Assembly (NCBI RefSeq): GCF_900112615.1
Contig: NZ_FOMK01000001.1
Coordinates: 62,001 to 126,000 of the forward strand
From: Chitinophaga sp. CF118
GTDB lineage: Bacteria; Bacteroidota; Bacteroidia; Chitinophagales; Chitinophagaceae
Reading direction: 5' to 3'
DNA length: 64,000 nt
Within the stretch, counting starts at the first letter, position 1; each line of letters begins with the position of its first letter. Of the stretch, positions 31,400 to 39,993 are shown in pieces. Under the pieces are notes generated by a model that was not told the origin of the DNA, did not search any database, and saw only the letters and a list, made by a program, of their open reading frames with translations. Made by a program: the position numbers and the translations under genes.

Positions 31400-33523
31400 A
31401 TGAAGGTTTGTATTGCAGAAAAACCAAGTGTGGCAAGAGATATTGCAGAAGTACTCGGTGCGAAGCAACGCAAGGAGGGCTATTATGAAGGTAACGGATA
31501 CCAGGTGACCTGGACATTCGGGCATTTCTGTACCCTTAAAGAACCGCATGATTATTTTGAGTATTGGAAGTACTGGCGGCTGGAAGATCTGCCCATGATC
31601 CCCACCAGCTTTGGTATCAAGCTAATTGATAATGCAGGCGTTCAGAAACAATTCAAAATAATAGAGCAACTGGTTCAGCAGAGTGACGAAGTGATTAACT
31701 GCGGAGATGCCGGGCAGGAAGGAGAATTGATACAGCGATGGGTACTGTTAAAGGCTCAATGTACCGCTCCTATCAAAAGATTATGGATCTCCTCTCTTAC
31801 AGAACAAGCTATCCGTGAAGGCTTCCAGAAATTAAAAGAAAGCGAACAATATAATAACCTCTATGCTGCAGGTAGTGCGCGTGCTATTGGCGACTGGCTA
31901 CTGGGCATGAATGCTACCCGCCTTTTTACGAAGAAATTTGCCACCGGGAAAGTAGTATTATCTATAGGCAGGGTGCAGACACCTACACTGGCCATGATCG
32001 TACAACGGCAAAAGGAAATCAATGCCTTCGTTTCTGAGGAATACTGGGAGTTGAAAACCATCTACCGGGAAACAGAATTCACCGCTACCATCGACAGACT
32101 AAAAAGCCTGGATAAAGCCAATAAAGGATTGGCCTATCTAAAGGAACATCCTTTTGAAATCACCGCCTTCGAAAAGAAAGAAGGTAAAGAAGGTAATCCC
32201 CGGTTATTCGATCTGACAGCTTTGCAGGTGGAAGCTAATAAGAAATATGGCTTTTCGGCAGATGATACACTCAAATATGTACAGAACCTGTACGAGAAAA
32301 AGCTGGTCACCTACCCAAGGGTAGATACTACCTATCTCTCCGAAGACTTACATCCCAAAATTGCCGGGATCATGCAGGATATGACACCTTACAGTGCATT
32401 GACAGCTTCCATCCTGGCAAAGCCTATTCCAAAACTGAAATCCGTATTTGACGATAAAAAAGTAACGGATCACCATGCAATTATTCCAACAGGTATGTAC
32501 CCCGGAGGAATAGGGCTGGAAGAAAAACGTATTTACGATCTGATAGCCCGTCGTTTTATTGCGGCCTTCTACCCCGAGTGTAAGATATCCAATACCACCG
32601 TACTGGGAAAAGTAGGACAGGTAGAATTTAAAGTGACTGGTAAACAGATCCTGGAACCGGGATGGAAAGAAGTATACGCGAACGATACGCCTGAGAAAAA
32701 AGAAGGAGAAGAAGAAGAAAAGGTACTTCCGCTCTTTGTGGTTGGTGAAAGCGGCCCTCATAAGCCCCGTGTACATCAGGGAAAAACAACACCTCCCAAA
32801 GCCTTTACAGAGGCTACCTTGCTAAGAGCAATGGAAACTGCCGGCAAGCAGGTGGATGATGAAGAAATGCGCGAGATCCTGAAAGATAATGGCATTGGCA
32901 GACCTTCTACCCGTGCCAATATCATTGAAACACTGTTCCGCAGAAAGTACATCGAGAAGAAGAAAAAGAATATCTATGCCACTCAAACCGGCATGGATCT
33001 GATCGATACCATACAATCAGAATTACTTAAAAGCCCGGAGCTAACAGGTATATGGGAGCGTAAATTACGCCTGATAGAAAAGGGTGAATATGCGATGGAA
33101 ACTTTTAAGCAGGAGTTAATACAAATGGTTGTAGACCTTACCATAGAAGTAAAAACCAATACCCATAAGATCATCACCATTGCTCCCGATCCTCCACCGG
33201 CAGAGGAAACTCCTAAAAAAGAAACCAAGCCTAAAGAACCGAAAAAGGCGGTTGTGATCGAAGAACTGAATTGCCCTAAATGCAAAGAGCACCTGCTTAA
33301 AAAAGGGAACACTGCCTATGGTTGCGCCAATTTTAAAGCATGTGGTTTTAAAATCCCATTTGAAATTCTTGGGAAGAAGTTATCAGACAAACAGATTATA
33401 GATCTGCTAAGTAAAGGCAAAACCGGGAAGATAAAAGGATTGCAGATGCCGGGAAGTGATCAGGAAAAAGAAGGCAAACTGGTAATGACCGGCGACTTTA
33501 ATATAGAATTTAAAGAGGGCTGA
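31400..33523 (+). CDS. topB: DNA topoisomerase III (type IA)
   Basis: A 707-residue type IA topoisomerase that nicks and passes single strands, acting in recombination and decatenation. The N-terminal TOPRIM fold starts MKVCIAEKPSVARDIAEVLG and carries GDAGQEGE at residues 102-109, with the acidic metal ligands. The catalytic Tyr is Y305 in VTYPRVD. Later segments match the family up to about residue 590, then a Lys/Pro/Glu-rich linker leads to a C-terminal four-Cys zinc ribbon (CPKCKEH...CANFKACGF). A GTG 39 bases upstream would extend the protein by 13 residues, but the conserved TOPRIM strand begins at the ATG at 31400, so I chose that. The gene stands alone, divergent from the NRPS and convergent with the amidase. 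Confidence 0.95.
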   Translation: MKVCIAEKPSVARDIAEVLGAKQRKEGYYEGNGYQVTWTFGHFCTLKEPHDYFEYWKYWRLEDLPMIPTSFGIKLIDNAGVQKQFKIIEQLVQQSDEVINCGDAGQEGELIQRWVLLKAQCTAPIKRLWISSLTEQAIREGFQKLKESEQYNNLYAAGSARAIGDWLLGMNATRLFTKKFATGKVVLSIGRVQTPTLAMIVQRQKEINAFVSEEYWELKTIYRETEFTATIDRLKSLDKANKGLAYLKEHPFEITAFEKKEGKEGNPRLFDLTALQVEANKKYGFSADDTLKYVQNLYEKKLVTYPRVDTTYLSEDLHPKIAGIMQDMTPYSALTASILAKPIPKLKSVFDDKKVTDHHAIIPTGMYPGGIGLEEKRIYDLIARRFIAAFYPECKISNTTVLGKVGQVEFKVTGKQILEPGWKEVYANDTPEKKEGEEEEKVLPLFVVGESGPHKPRVHQGKTTPPKAFTEATLLRAMETAGKQVDDEEMREILKDNGIGRPSTRANIIETLFRRKYIEKKKKNIYATQTGMDLIDTIQSELLKSPELTGIWERKLRLIEKGEYAMETFKQELIQMVVDLTIEVKTNTHKIITIAPDPPPAEETPKKETKPKEPKKAVVIEELNCPKCKEHLLKKGNTAYGCANFKACGFKIPFEILGKKLSDKQIIDLLSKGKTGKIKGLQMPGSDQEKEGKLVMTGDFNIEFKEG

Positions 33524-33540
33524 CCTGAAAAGATCAGCCC
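33517..33540 (+). terminator. Hairpin overlapping the topB stop codon
   Basis: GGGCTGA pairs with TCAGCCC, with further inner pairs around a GAAA loop, giving a stem of about nine pairs with one mismatch. The topB TGA lies inside the left arm. No strong T-run follows, so it may instead protect the 3' end or serve both convergent genes. Confidence 0.45.
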
Positions 33541-33611
33541 GGATTTTCATCGGGTTATGGTTTATTGGGAAACCCTTTAATTGCTCATTCAAGACTGAGG
33601 TATAGGGATAT

Positions 33612-34022
33612 TTATAAATCGCTGAATTCTTTTCGTGCATCAAAACATGGACACGCTTTTTTAACAAATGGAAAGTCCCGGTGGCCCTGAATCTGCGCTT
33701 TAGGGTATTGCTGTTTTAACCTGGAAACCAATATTCGCATAGTTTCCTGTTGTGCAATAGTTCTGTTGTCTATCGGCTTGTTATTGGCATCTACGCCGCC
33801 TATATAGCTTACGTGAATGCTGCTTGCATTATATCCTGCTACGCCGTTACAGATCCTATCTTCTGCTGCCAGTTGTAATACAGTGCCGGACTTATCTATC
33901 AGGTAATGATAACCGGGACTTTTCCATTTGAGGTATACTATCCAGTACTGCTGGATTGCTTCAGGAGGGGTATCCTGAGGGGTTGCTGTACAATGGATGA
34001 CAATAAAATCAATTTTACGCAT
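33612..34022 (-). CDS. T7-lysozyme-type N-acetylmuramoyl-L-alanine amidase (endolysin-like)
   Basis: A 136-residue zinc amidase predicted to cut the bond between N-acetylmuramic acid and L-Ala in peptidoglycan. It aligns by eye with phage T7 lysozyme along its length: VIHCTATP supplies zinc ligand H10, GYHYLIDKSGT supplies Y38, GYNASSIHVSYIGG matches the central strand, GHRDF supplies H114, and KACPCFD supplies K122 and zinc ligand C124. There is no signal peptide, as expected when a holin gives access to the wall. The start lies 3 bp after the stop of the holin-like gene, so the two are co-transcribed. It may be a prophage relic, a tailocin or lysis device, or a domesticated amidase. Confidence 0.88.
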   Translation of the reverse strand: MRKIDFIVIHCTATPQDTPPEAIQQYWIVYLKWKSPGYHYLIDKSGTVLQLAAEDRICNGVAGYNASSIHVSYIGGVDANNKPIDNRTIAQQETMRILVSRLKQQYPKAQIQGHRDFPFVKKACPCFDARKEFSDL

Positions 34023-34024
34023 TG

Positions 34025-34270
34025 TTATTTGTTAGGGTTACTCCTCTCCAATACATCTTCCAGCCGCTCAATCACTTTGGTATTATTATCTATAACACCT
34101 AACATTTTTTCACGGTCGTCATCAAGGTATTTGGTAAGGCGATCTTCCAGTTTTATCTGGCGTTTCCATAATATCCAGGCAATACTAATCAATACAACAA
34201 CTGAAAATGCCTGATCTCCAAGGCGCTGCCAGATCGTTTGGGCAGCATCAATCTGAGTTAATAAATTCAT
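34025..34270 (-). CDS. Small one-span membrane protein, holin-like
   Basis: An 81-residue protein with one hydrophobic segment at about residues 21-38 (FSVVVLISIAWILWK), then a charged helical tail rich in Asp, Glu, Lys and Arg that could form a coiled coil. Size, topology and its place directly before an endolysin-type amidase resemble single-span phage holins. Sequence similarity alone would not prove this. The 229 bp upstream (34271-34499) hold only the terminator of the next gene. Confidence 0.6.
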   Translation of the reverse strand: MNLLTQIDAAQTIWQRLGDQAFSVVVLISIAWILWKRQIKLEDRLTKYLDDDREKMLGVIDNNTKVIERLEDVLERSNPNK

Positions 34271-34448
34271 TATAGGGATAAGGTATTAACAATTATGTTT
34301 CAGGGTCAACTGCTCTATCAGCAAGCGATTACAATACAAAGAAACAAAGTATCTGCTACCTGAAAAAATTGGAAACCAATGTTTATACTTTACTTGTACA
34401 ATCATTAAACAAACATTGTCTAATCATTAAAAATGTGCTTATAATAGT

Positions 34449-34486
34449 AAAAAAGAGGCCGTCAAATACTTTGAACGGCCTCTTCT
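34449..34486 (-). terminator. Strong intrinsic terminator for the small minus-strand gene
   Basis: AAGAGGCCGT pairs with ACGGCCTCTT (34453-34484), extended by CAAA/TTTG with one bulge around a three-base loop. On the minus strand the stem is followed by six Ts (34449-34454). Confidence 0.85.
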
Positions 34487-34499
34487 CTCTATAAAATAA

Positions 34500-34823
34500 C
34501 TACCATACTAACCACGGATACAACGACTGTAATTGTTTTACATCCGGCTGCTCCTGTTTCATGATCTGTTCCAGTCTATCACTATTACACTTCATACGGT
34601 AGATAATATTGCTGTTTCTGACCCAGAATTCATTTGATAACTCCTGTATAGCCATATCATACCGCTTGCTCTGCAGTTTAATGTAGTAATAATACCTATA
34701 GAGCAAACACTCATCCCTTAAGGCTATTAGATCTGAAGAACGCCCTTTCTTAGTGGTCTTGGCCACGGGCTTATTTACGTAGTTGTTAAAAAGTGCCTTT
34801 TGTCCTCTCATAGTAGGGAACAT
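34500..34823 (-). CDS. Small helical protein, possibly DNA-binding, phage-associated
   Basis: A 107-residue basic protein I do not firmly recognise. The segment YDMAIQELSNEFWVRNSNII at about residues 57-76 looks like a helix-turn-helix of the kind seen in small phage or mobile-element proteins, and it is preceded by a Tyr-rich stretch (CLLYRYYYYIKLQSKR). It is monocistronic with its own terminator and lies just upstream of the holin and amidase pair. An alternative start is the second Met (residue 5). The 305 bp on the other side, up to the TonB receptor, hold no feature I can support apart from a short GCAAC/GTTGC hairpin near 34850. Confidence 0.5.
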   Translation of the reverse strand: MFPTMRGQKALFNNYVNKPVAKTTKKGRSSDLIALRDECLLYRYYYYIKLQSKRYDMAIQELSNEFWVRNSNIIYRMKCNSDRLEQIMKQEQPDVKQLQSLYPWLVW

Positions 34824-35128
34824 TTAAAATTTCAAAGGTGAGAATTCAGTGCAACAAGGGTTGCTGTCTAGATAAAACCGGATAAATTGAGGTTACGGGG
34901 GGGTGCTCCGTCAATAAATTGTTAGAATAGAGTACGTTTGAGTGAGGATACAGTATAAATTTTCATAAATTTGTCTTTTAGGTATCATAAGACCAAATTT
35001 AATACCACACTTACTATACTTTCTGCGTAGTAGTTACATTTCAAAGAAGGTTATTTGCAATGTTTATTTCTCCCAAAAAAGAAAACATATAACTAACTGA
35101 CAACCAATAAAAATACTTTAACAAAGAG

Positions 35129-37678
35129 ATGAAGAAAATCCTTACTGTCGCAACTTGTTTTACTTCTACCCTCCTTTACGGGCAAAACAGTCTGCCAGAC
35201 ACTCTTCAGGTAAAGATCCTTGATGAAGTAATCGTTTCAGCTTCAAGACAGCAGGAAAAGCTCTTGCATTCTCCGGTTAGTATAGAAAAAGCAGACACAA
35301 AATATTTTAATGGAAATGCGGCGCCTACCTTTTTTGATGCACTGCAAAATTTAAAGGGAGTACAAATGATTACCCCCAGCCTGGGCTTCCGGGTAATCAA
35401 TACAAGAGGATTCTCCAATACTACCAATGTACGTTTTGCGCAATTAATTGATGGAATGGATGTGCAATCGCCACATATCGGTGCGGCAGTTGGGAATGCC
35501 CTTGGGCCTACAGACCTGGACATTAAAAGTGTAGAGATTGTTCCCGGCTCAGCATCTGCATTATATGGTATGAATACCATCAACGGACTGGCAAATTTCA
35601 CTACCAAAAACCCTTTTACAAGCGAAGGGCTTAGCTTTCAGCAGAAAACGGGGGTTAACCATGTGGGTGATGCCCTGACAGGTGCAAAAATATTTTCAGA
35701 AACAAGCCTGCGCTTTGCTCATGTTATATCACCCAGGTTTGCTTTTAAGTTAAATGGTAGTTTCATTAAAGGCTATGACTGGATTGCAGATGATCACACA
35801 GATCTGAATGCTGCCGCAAATGTGAGTGTGGGCCTCACCGGTACACAAAATCCGGGCATTGATCCCGTTAATGGTTATGGCAATGAATCTTCCAACAGGC
35901 GATCATTACTGCTGCAAGGAAAAAGTTATGTGGTGGCAAGAACAGGATATTTTGAGAAACAGATAGCTGATTATTCTTTACAGAATATCAAAGCTGATGC
36001 AGGACTTTATTACAAATTCAATGATCAGGTAACGCTGGTATATACCTACCACGTAGCCAATTTTAATAACGTGTATCAGCGGGCCAACCGCTTCCGGCTG
36101 CAGAATTATTTATTGCAACAGCATGGCCTGGAATTTTCATCCCCATCCATAAAAGCCAAAGCATATATCAATTCAGAGAATACCGGGCAGTCGTATAACC
36201 TGCGCTCCCTGGCAGAGAATATGGACAAGTCTTATAAAACAGACGACAAATGGTTTTCGGATTATACTCAGCAATTTAATACAGGTGTTACCGGTGGACT
36301 ATCTCCTGCTGATGCCCACCAGTCCGCACGAACATATGCAGATGCTGGAAGACCAACACCTGGTTCTCCTGCATTTAACAATACTTTCTCAAAGCTGCAA
36401 AGCATCAATAACTGGGATAGTGGCGCCGCCCTTAATGTAAAGGCCAGCCTGGTGCATGCAGAGATACAGGCAGATCTTACACAGCAATATTTATCTTCAC
36501 TAAAAGATAAAGCCGGCCTCGAAATGTTAGTCGGTCTTGATACCAGGTCTTACATTATACAACCTGATGGCAACTATTTTATTAATCCTGTGCAGGGAAA
36601 AAATGGTAAGAATATTATTTACGGCAGATGGGGAGGCTTTTTATCTGTCAGCAAAAGACTGATTCATAATAAACTAAAAGTTGGTGCGGTAATGAGGATA
36701 GATAAAAATGATTACTTTTCAACAAAAACTAATACACGTATAAGTGCCGTATACTCTCCAACATATGCACATAATATCAGAATCTCATACCAGGATGGCT
36801 ACCGTTATCCCAGCATATTTGAAGCCTATTCAAATGTAAACAGCGGCGGAGTAAAAAGAGTTGGCGGCCTCCCTGTAATGTCTAATGGTATTTTTGAATA
36901 TGCCTGGCTGAAATCATCTATCGATGCTTTCCAGTCGGCTGTCAATAAAGATATTAATACACTCGGCATTACTAAAAATGAAGCGATAGAAAAGAATAAA
37001 GGATTATTACAACGGAATAGTTACTCCTATCTAAAACCTGAACATGTACGTTCATTTGAAGCCGGTTATAAAGGCTTGTTTCTGAACAATCGTTTATTTG
37101 CTGATGTAGATTTTTACTATAACAAATACACCGCATTTATTGCACAGGTAGAAATGAGTGTGCCAAATACACAGCGTGCAGATTCCGTTCCGTATTCCTT
37201 ATATGATAAGAAAACCCAGTCACGATACAGGATGTGGACGAACTCTGCAACTACTGTTTATAACTATGGTGCAGGACTACGCTTAAAATATGATCTGCGT
37301 AAAGGATACATAGCAGATGGTAATGTATCTTATGCAAAACTGGAAAAGAAGAGTGAAGATGATGGACTGGAGGATGGATTCAACACTCCTCAATGGATGG
37401 CTAACATTTCCCTGAGTAATGAAAACATCTTTAAGAACTTTGGAGCAGGGATTACTTACAGATGGCAGGATAATTATTACTGGCAATCATTCCTGGTGAA
37501 TGGGAATGTGCCGGCTAATTCATCTATAGATGCACAACTGAGTTATACAATGCCTAAACTTGCTGTGAGAATCAAAGTTGGCGCATCTAACGTGTTGAAT
37601 CACTATTACACTTCTTTCCTTGGAGGACCACAGGTAGGAGGATTCTATTATACAACAATATCATACGGATTGAATTAA
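35129..37678 (+). CDS. TonB-dependent outer-membrane receptor
   Basis: An 849-residue outer-membrane active transporter with a signal peptide (MKKILTVATCFTSTLLYGQ). A TonB-box-like segment (DEVIVSASR, about residues 32-40) is followed by a plug domain to about residue 160, including FDALQNLKGVQ, INTRGFSN, LIDGMD and VEIVPGSASALYGMNTINGL. The 22-strand-type barrel ends in an aromatic-rich strand (YYTTISYGLN). There is no N-terminal carboxypeptidase-like domain of the SusC type and no SusD neighbour, so a siderophore, cofactor or small-molecule substrate is more likely than a glycan; the substrate is unknown. It overlaps the convergent mocA-like gene by 18 bp. Confidence 0.92.
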   Translation: MKKILTVATCFTSTLLYGQNSLPDTLQVKILDEVIVSASRQQEKLLHSPVSIEKADTKYFNGNAAPTFFDALQNLKGVQMITPSLGFRVINTRGFSNTTNVRFAQLIDGMDVQSPHIGAAVGNALGPTDLDIKSVEIVPGSASALYGMNTINGLANFTTKNPFTSEGLSFQQKTGVNHVGDALTGAKIFSETSLRFAHVISPRFAFKLNGSFIKGYDWIADDHTDLNAAANVSVGLTGTQNPGIDPVNGYGNESSNRRSLLLQGKSYVVARTGYFEKQIADYSLQNIKADAGLYYKFNDQVTLVYTYHVANFNNVYQRANRFRLQNYLLQQHGLEFSSPSIKAKAYINSENTGQSYNLRSLAENMDKSYKTDDKWFSDYTQQFNTGVTGGLSPADAHQSARTYADAGRPTPGSPAFNNTFSKLQSINNWDSGAALNVKASLVHAEIQADLTQQYLSSLKDKAGLEMLVGLDTRSYIIQPDGNYFINPVQGKNGKNIIYGRWGGFLSVSKRLIHNKLKVGAVMRIDKNDYFSTKTNTRISAVYSPTYAHNIRISYQDGYRYPSIFEAYSNVNSGGVKRVGGLPVMSNGIFEYAWLKSSIDAFQSAVNKDINTLGITKNEAIEKNKGLLQRNSYSYLKPEHVRSFEAGYKGLFLNNRLFADVDFYYNKYTAFIAQVEMSVPNTQRADSVPYSLYDKKTQSRYRMWTNSATTVYNYGAGLRLKYDLRKGYIADGNVSYAKLEKKSEDDGLEDGFNTPQWMANISLSNENIFKNFGAGITYRWQDNYYWQSFLVNGNVPANSSIDAQLSYTMPKLAVRIKVGASNVLNHYYTSFLGGPQVGGFYYTTISYGLN

Positions 37679-38260
37679 CCGCTCATAATCCTCTCTGGTA
37701 TCTATATCAATAGCCCCTGAGGGAAAGTCAACAACAGCAACATCTTCAGGAAACTTCTGAAGCAGTACTTTTGCCCCTTGCTGTCCATTCAATGTACACA
37801 ATGCATTAAAGTAATGTTTATCAAAAAGAGACGGGGTACCAATGGTATTGTTATAAGCGCAGGCTATCATTCCTTTCCCGGTAGCTTCTTTCTGTGCTGC
37901 CATCTGTAATAACAGGGATGCAGATACGTGCGGCTGATCGCATACGAGTATGGTCACATCCTCCAAAGCAGGAAATAATTTCATCATCTCTGTTATTCCC
38001 TTGCTGATAGAGGTACCCATACCTTCCTCCCATTCTTCATTCCGTACAAAAGTCAGATCCGCTATTTCGGGTTCAATCAACTCCGCATTGGCGCCAGTAA
38101 CCACAACAAGAGCATTACCTAATGCCCTTGTTGCTTCTTCTGCAATTCTGCGGATGAATGTTTTATGTTGATAAAATAGTAATTGTTTAGGGCTTCCGAA
38201 ACGGGAAGCATTTCCTGCGGCGAGGATCAGTATACCATGTTTATCTGGAGGTCTTTTCAT
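37661..38260 (-). CDS. mocA: MocA-like molybdenum cofactor nucleotidyltransferase
   Basis: A nucleotidyltransferase of the MobA/MocA fold that would transfer CMP (or GMP) to molybdopterin to mature the hydroxylase encoded upstream in the operon. The signature LAAGNASRFGSPKQLL lies at the N-terminus, followed by VVVTGAN, LVCDQPHVS (Asp for metal/NTP binding), GTPSLFDKHYF and a C-terminal IDTREDYERL. About 199 residues fits the family. I chose the Met just before RPPDKHGILILAAG; a longer form begins at 38290. Either way it overlaps the xdhC stop, indicating translational coupling. Confidence 0.88.
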   Translation of the reverse strand: MKRPPDKHGILILAAGNASRFGSPKQLLFYQHKTFIRRIAEEATRALGNALVVVTGANAELIEPEIADLTFVRNEEWEEGMGTSISKGITEMMKLFPALEDVTILVCDQPHVSASLLLQMAAQKEATGKGMIACAYNNTIGTPSLFDKHYFNALCTLNGQQGAKVLLQKFPEDVAVVDFPSGAIDIDTREDYERLIQSV

Positions 38261-39392
38261 AAGCTGGTTCACTGGCATGAATAGGACCATTTTTATCTCG
38301 CAATGACGTTGCCTGTTTTCCCGTCAGCACACTTTTAATTTCTGCTATAATAGATAGCGCAATTTCTTCTGAAGTTTCAGCACCCAGATCCAGTCCTACA
38401 GGGCCAAAAATCTTTGAACACTGCTTTTCGGACAATACCACTCCCTGTTCTCTGAGTTCTTCCAGCATCCGTTCTAATTTCCGCCGGGGGCCTAATGATC
38501 CTATATAATAAGTTGGGACATCCTGCAATAGCAATGCTTTCAGCGTTGCCAGATCATAGTTGTAATTGTGAGTCATCAGCACAAAAACAGTTCGCTCATC
38601 TATTTCCAATAATGGAACAGCCTCTCCCGGTTTTGCTACTATGATCCTGTCTGCTTTAGGAAATCTTTGCTGATTAGCCAGAGCAGGTCTGCCATCCACA
38701 ATAGTAGTATGCCAGCCCAGGATCTTTGCCATTTCTGCCACCGGTATTGCGTCATTCCCTGCACCAACAATTACGAGCGAAACAGGTGGTTGTAACAATT
38801 CAATAAAACCATCTACCTGCTCATATTGAGTAACCAGAGAAGTCTTATTGTAGAGTACATCTTCTGCATGTTGTACTATTTCTGCTTCCAATGTTTTATC
38901 CGCAACATTGCTGAATACAGCATCCGGTGTATACAATAAACAGGTACCCGGCTGAGAAGCCACTGCTGCCTGCTTCAATGTAAAAAGAGTAGCCAGCACA
39001 GCATCCTGCCGTTGTGCCATGGCCTTTTCCAGTAACGCTATCGCATGTACCGGGTTTGTGGGATCAATGGGTTCAAACAGAATATGTATGATTCCATTAC
39101 AACCCAGCTGAATACCAAATTTTGCATCTTCCTCATCCGTAGTGTCGTAGGTCACCAGTTTATTCTGTTGCTGGGAAATGGCAAATAATGCTTTCCTCAG
39201 GGCATCGCCTTCCAGGCAGCCACCACTGATGGCCCCTGTCAGTTCACCCGTTTCAGTGACCAGCATCCTTGCTCCCGGCCGTCTGTAAGCGGAACCTTCC
39301 ACATGCACAACGGTTGCCAGTGCAGTTCTTTTTTCTGCCTGTTGTGCCGCTTTAAATGACTGTATAATATCTGCTACTTCTTTCATGATCAT
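38241..39392 (-). CDS. xdhC: XdhC/CoxI-family molybdenum enzyme maturation factor
   Basis: A 383-residue accessory protein that in characterised systems binds the Mo cofactor and helps insert the sulfurated form into xanthine-dehydrogenase-family enzymes. The N-terminal XdhC/CoxI domain has GSAYRRPGARMLV and GAISGGCLEGD with the conserved Cys. The C-terminal Rossmann domain has LVIVGAGNDAIPVAEMAK and GPVGLDLGAETSEEIALSI. The ATG overlaps the stop of the preceding cytochrome gene (ATGA). A second in-frame ATG lies two codons on. Confidence 0.92.
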   Translation of the reverse strand: MIMKEVADIIQSFKAAQQAEKRTALATVVHVEGSAYRRPGARMLVTETGELTGAISGGCLEGDALRKALFAISQQQNKLVTYDTTDEEDAKFGIQLGCNGIIHILFEPIDPTNPVHAIALLEKAMAQRQDAVLATLFTLKQAAVASQPGTCLLYTPDAVFSNVADKTLEAEIVQHAEDVLYNKTSLVTQYEQVDGFIELLQPPVSLVIVGAGNDAIPVAEMAKILGWHTTIVDGRPALANQQRFPKADRIIVAKPGEAVPLLEIDERTVFVLMTHNYNYDLATLKALLLQDVPTYYIGSLGPRRKLERMLEELREQGVVLSEKQCSKIFGPVGLDLGAETSEEIALSIIAEIKSVLTGKQATSLRDKNGPIHASEPAYEKTSR

Positions 39393-39988
39393 TTATCCGG
39401 GAGATAAGCTCCTTTATCGATCCACAATTTGAACTGTTTTGCAAATTCTGTGTGTGTAAGCGGTGGCAATGTACGACCATCACCGGGATTCCATCCTCCT
39501 AACACCAGCTTATCGGAGGTAACATGCGCGATCAGTTGTTCTCTTGATTTTCCTCCATTCTCTTTTGGATTCAGCAACTGAGCGGCCAGTTGCCTTGGGC
39601 TTTTACCCTGAAACACCATCTTCATATCTGCCGGAGGAAGATGCCAGTTAGGATTACCCGGTGGCATATGCATTCCTGGTGTATTCTGAGGCTGATGACA
39701 ATTTGAACATTTCAAAGCATATAGCCCCTTCCCGTCATGTCCTCGTTTCACACCTTGCGTATGTAAGTGACTATCATCGCCCTGCAAAGGCACATCGCCT
39801 GATGGATGGCAATTCATACAGCGTGGATGCATCAATACCCTGTAAGCCTGTAGAAATGCCTTTTTAGAGCCAACGCTATCTTTTGCAATGCCTTCTTCTT
39901 TATTGTTTGTACCTGTTTTAAAAGATAATGTCATGAAAGAAACGGACAATATCATGAACAACAGGTATATTATACTGGTCTTTTTCAT
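39389..39988 (-). CDS. Periplasmic diheme c-type cytochrome of the Mo-hydroxylase operon
   Basis: A protein of 199 residues with an N-terminal hydrophobic export segment (IIYLLFMILSVSFMTLSF) and two heme c attachment motifs, CMNCH and CSNCH, about 38 residues apart. Several His and Met residues (MHMPPGNP, HLPPADM) could be axial ligands. It sits between the Mo subunit and xdhC genes and probably accepts electrons from the exported hydroxylase. A GTG three codons upstream would overlap the previous stop; I chose the ATG at 39988 before KKTSIIYLL. Confidence 0.85.
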   Translation of the reverse strand: MKKTSIIYLLFMILSVSFMTLSFKTGTNNKEEGIAKDSVGSKKAFLQAYRVLMHPRCMNCHPSGDVPLQGDDSHLHTQGVKRGHDGKGLYALKCSNCHQPQNTPGMHMPPGNPNWHLPPADMKMVFQGKSPRQLAAQLLNPKENGGKSREQLIAHVTSDKLVLGGWNPGDGRTLPPLTHTEFAKQFKLWIDKGAYLPDK

Positions 39989-39993
39989 AGTGA

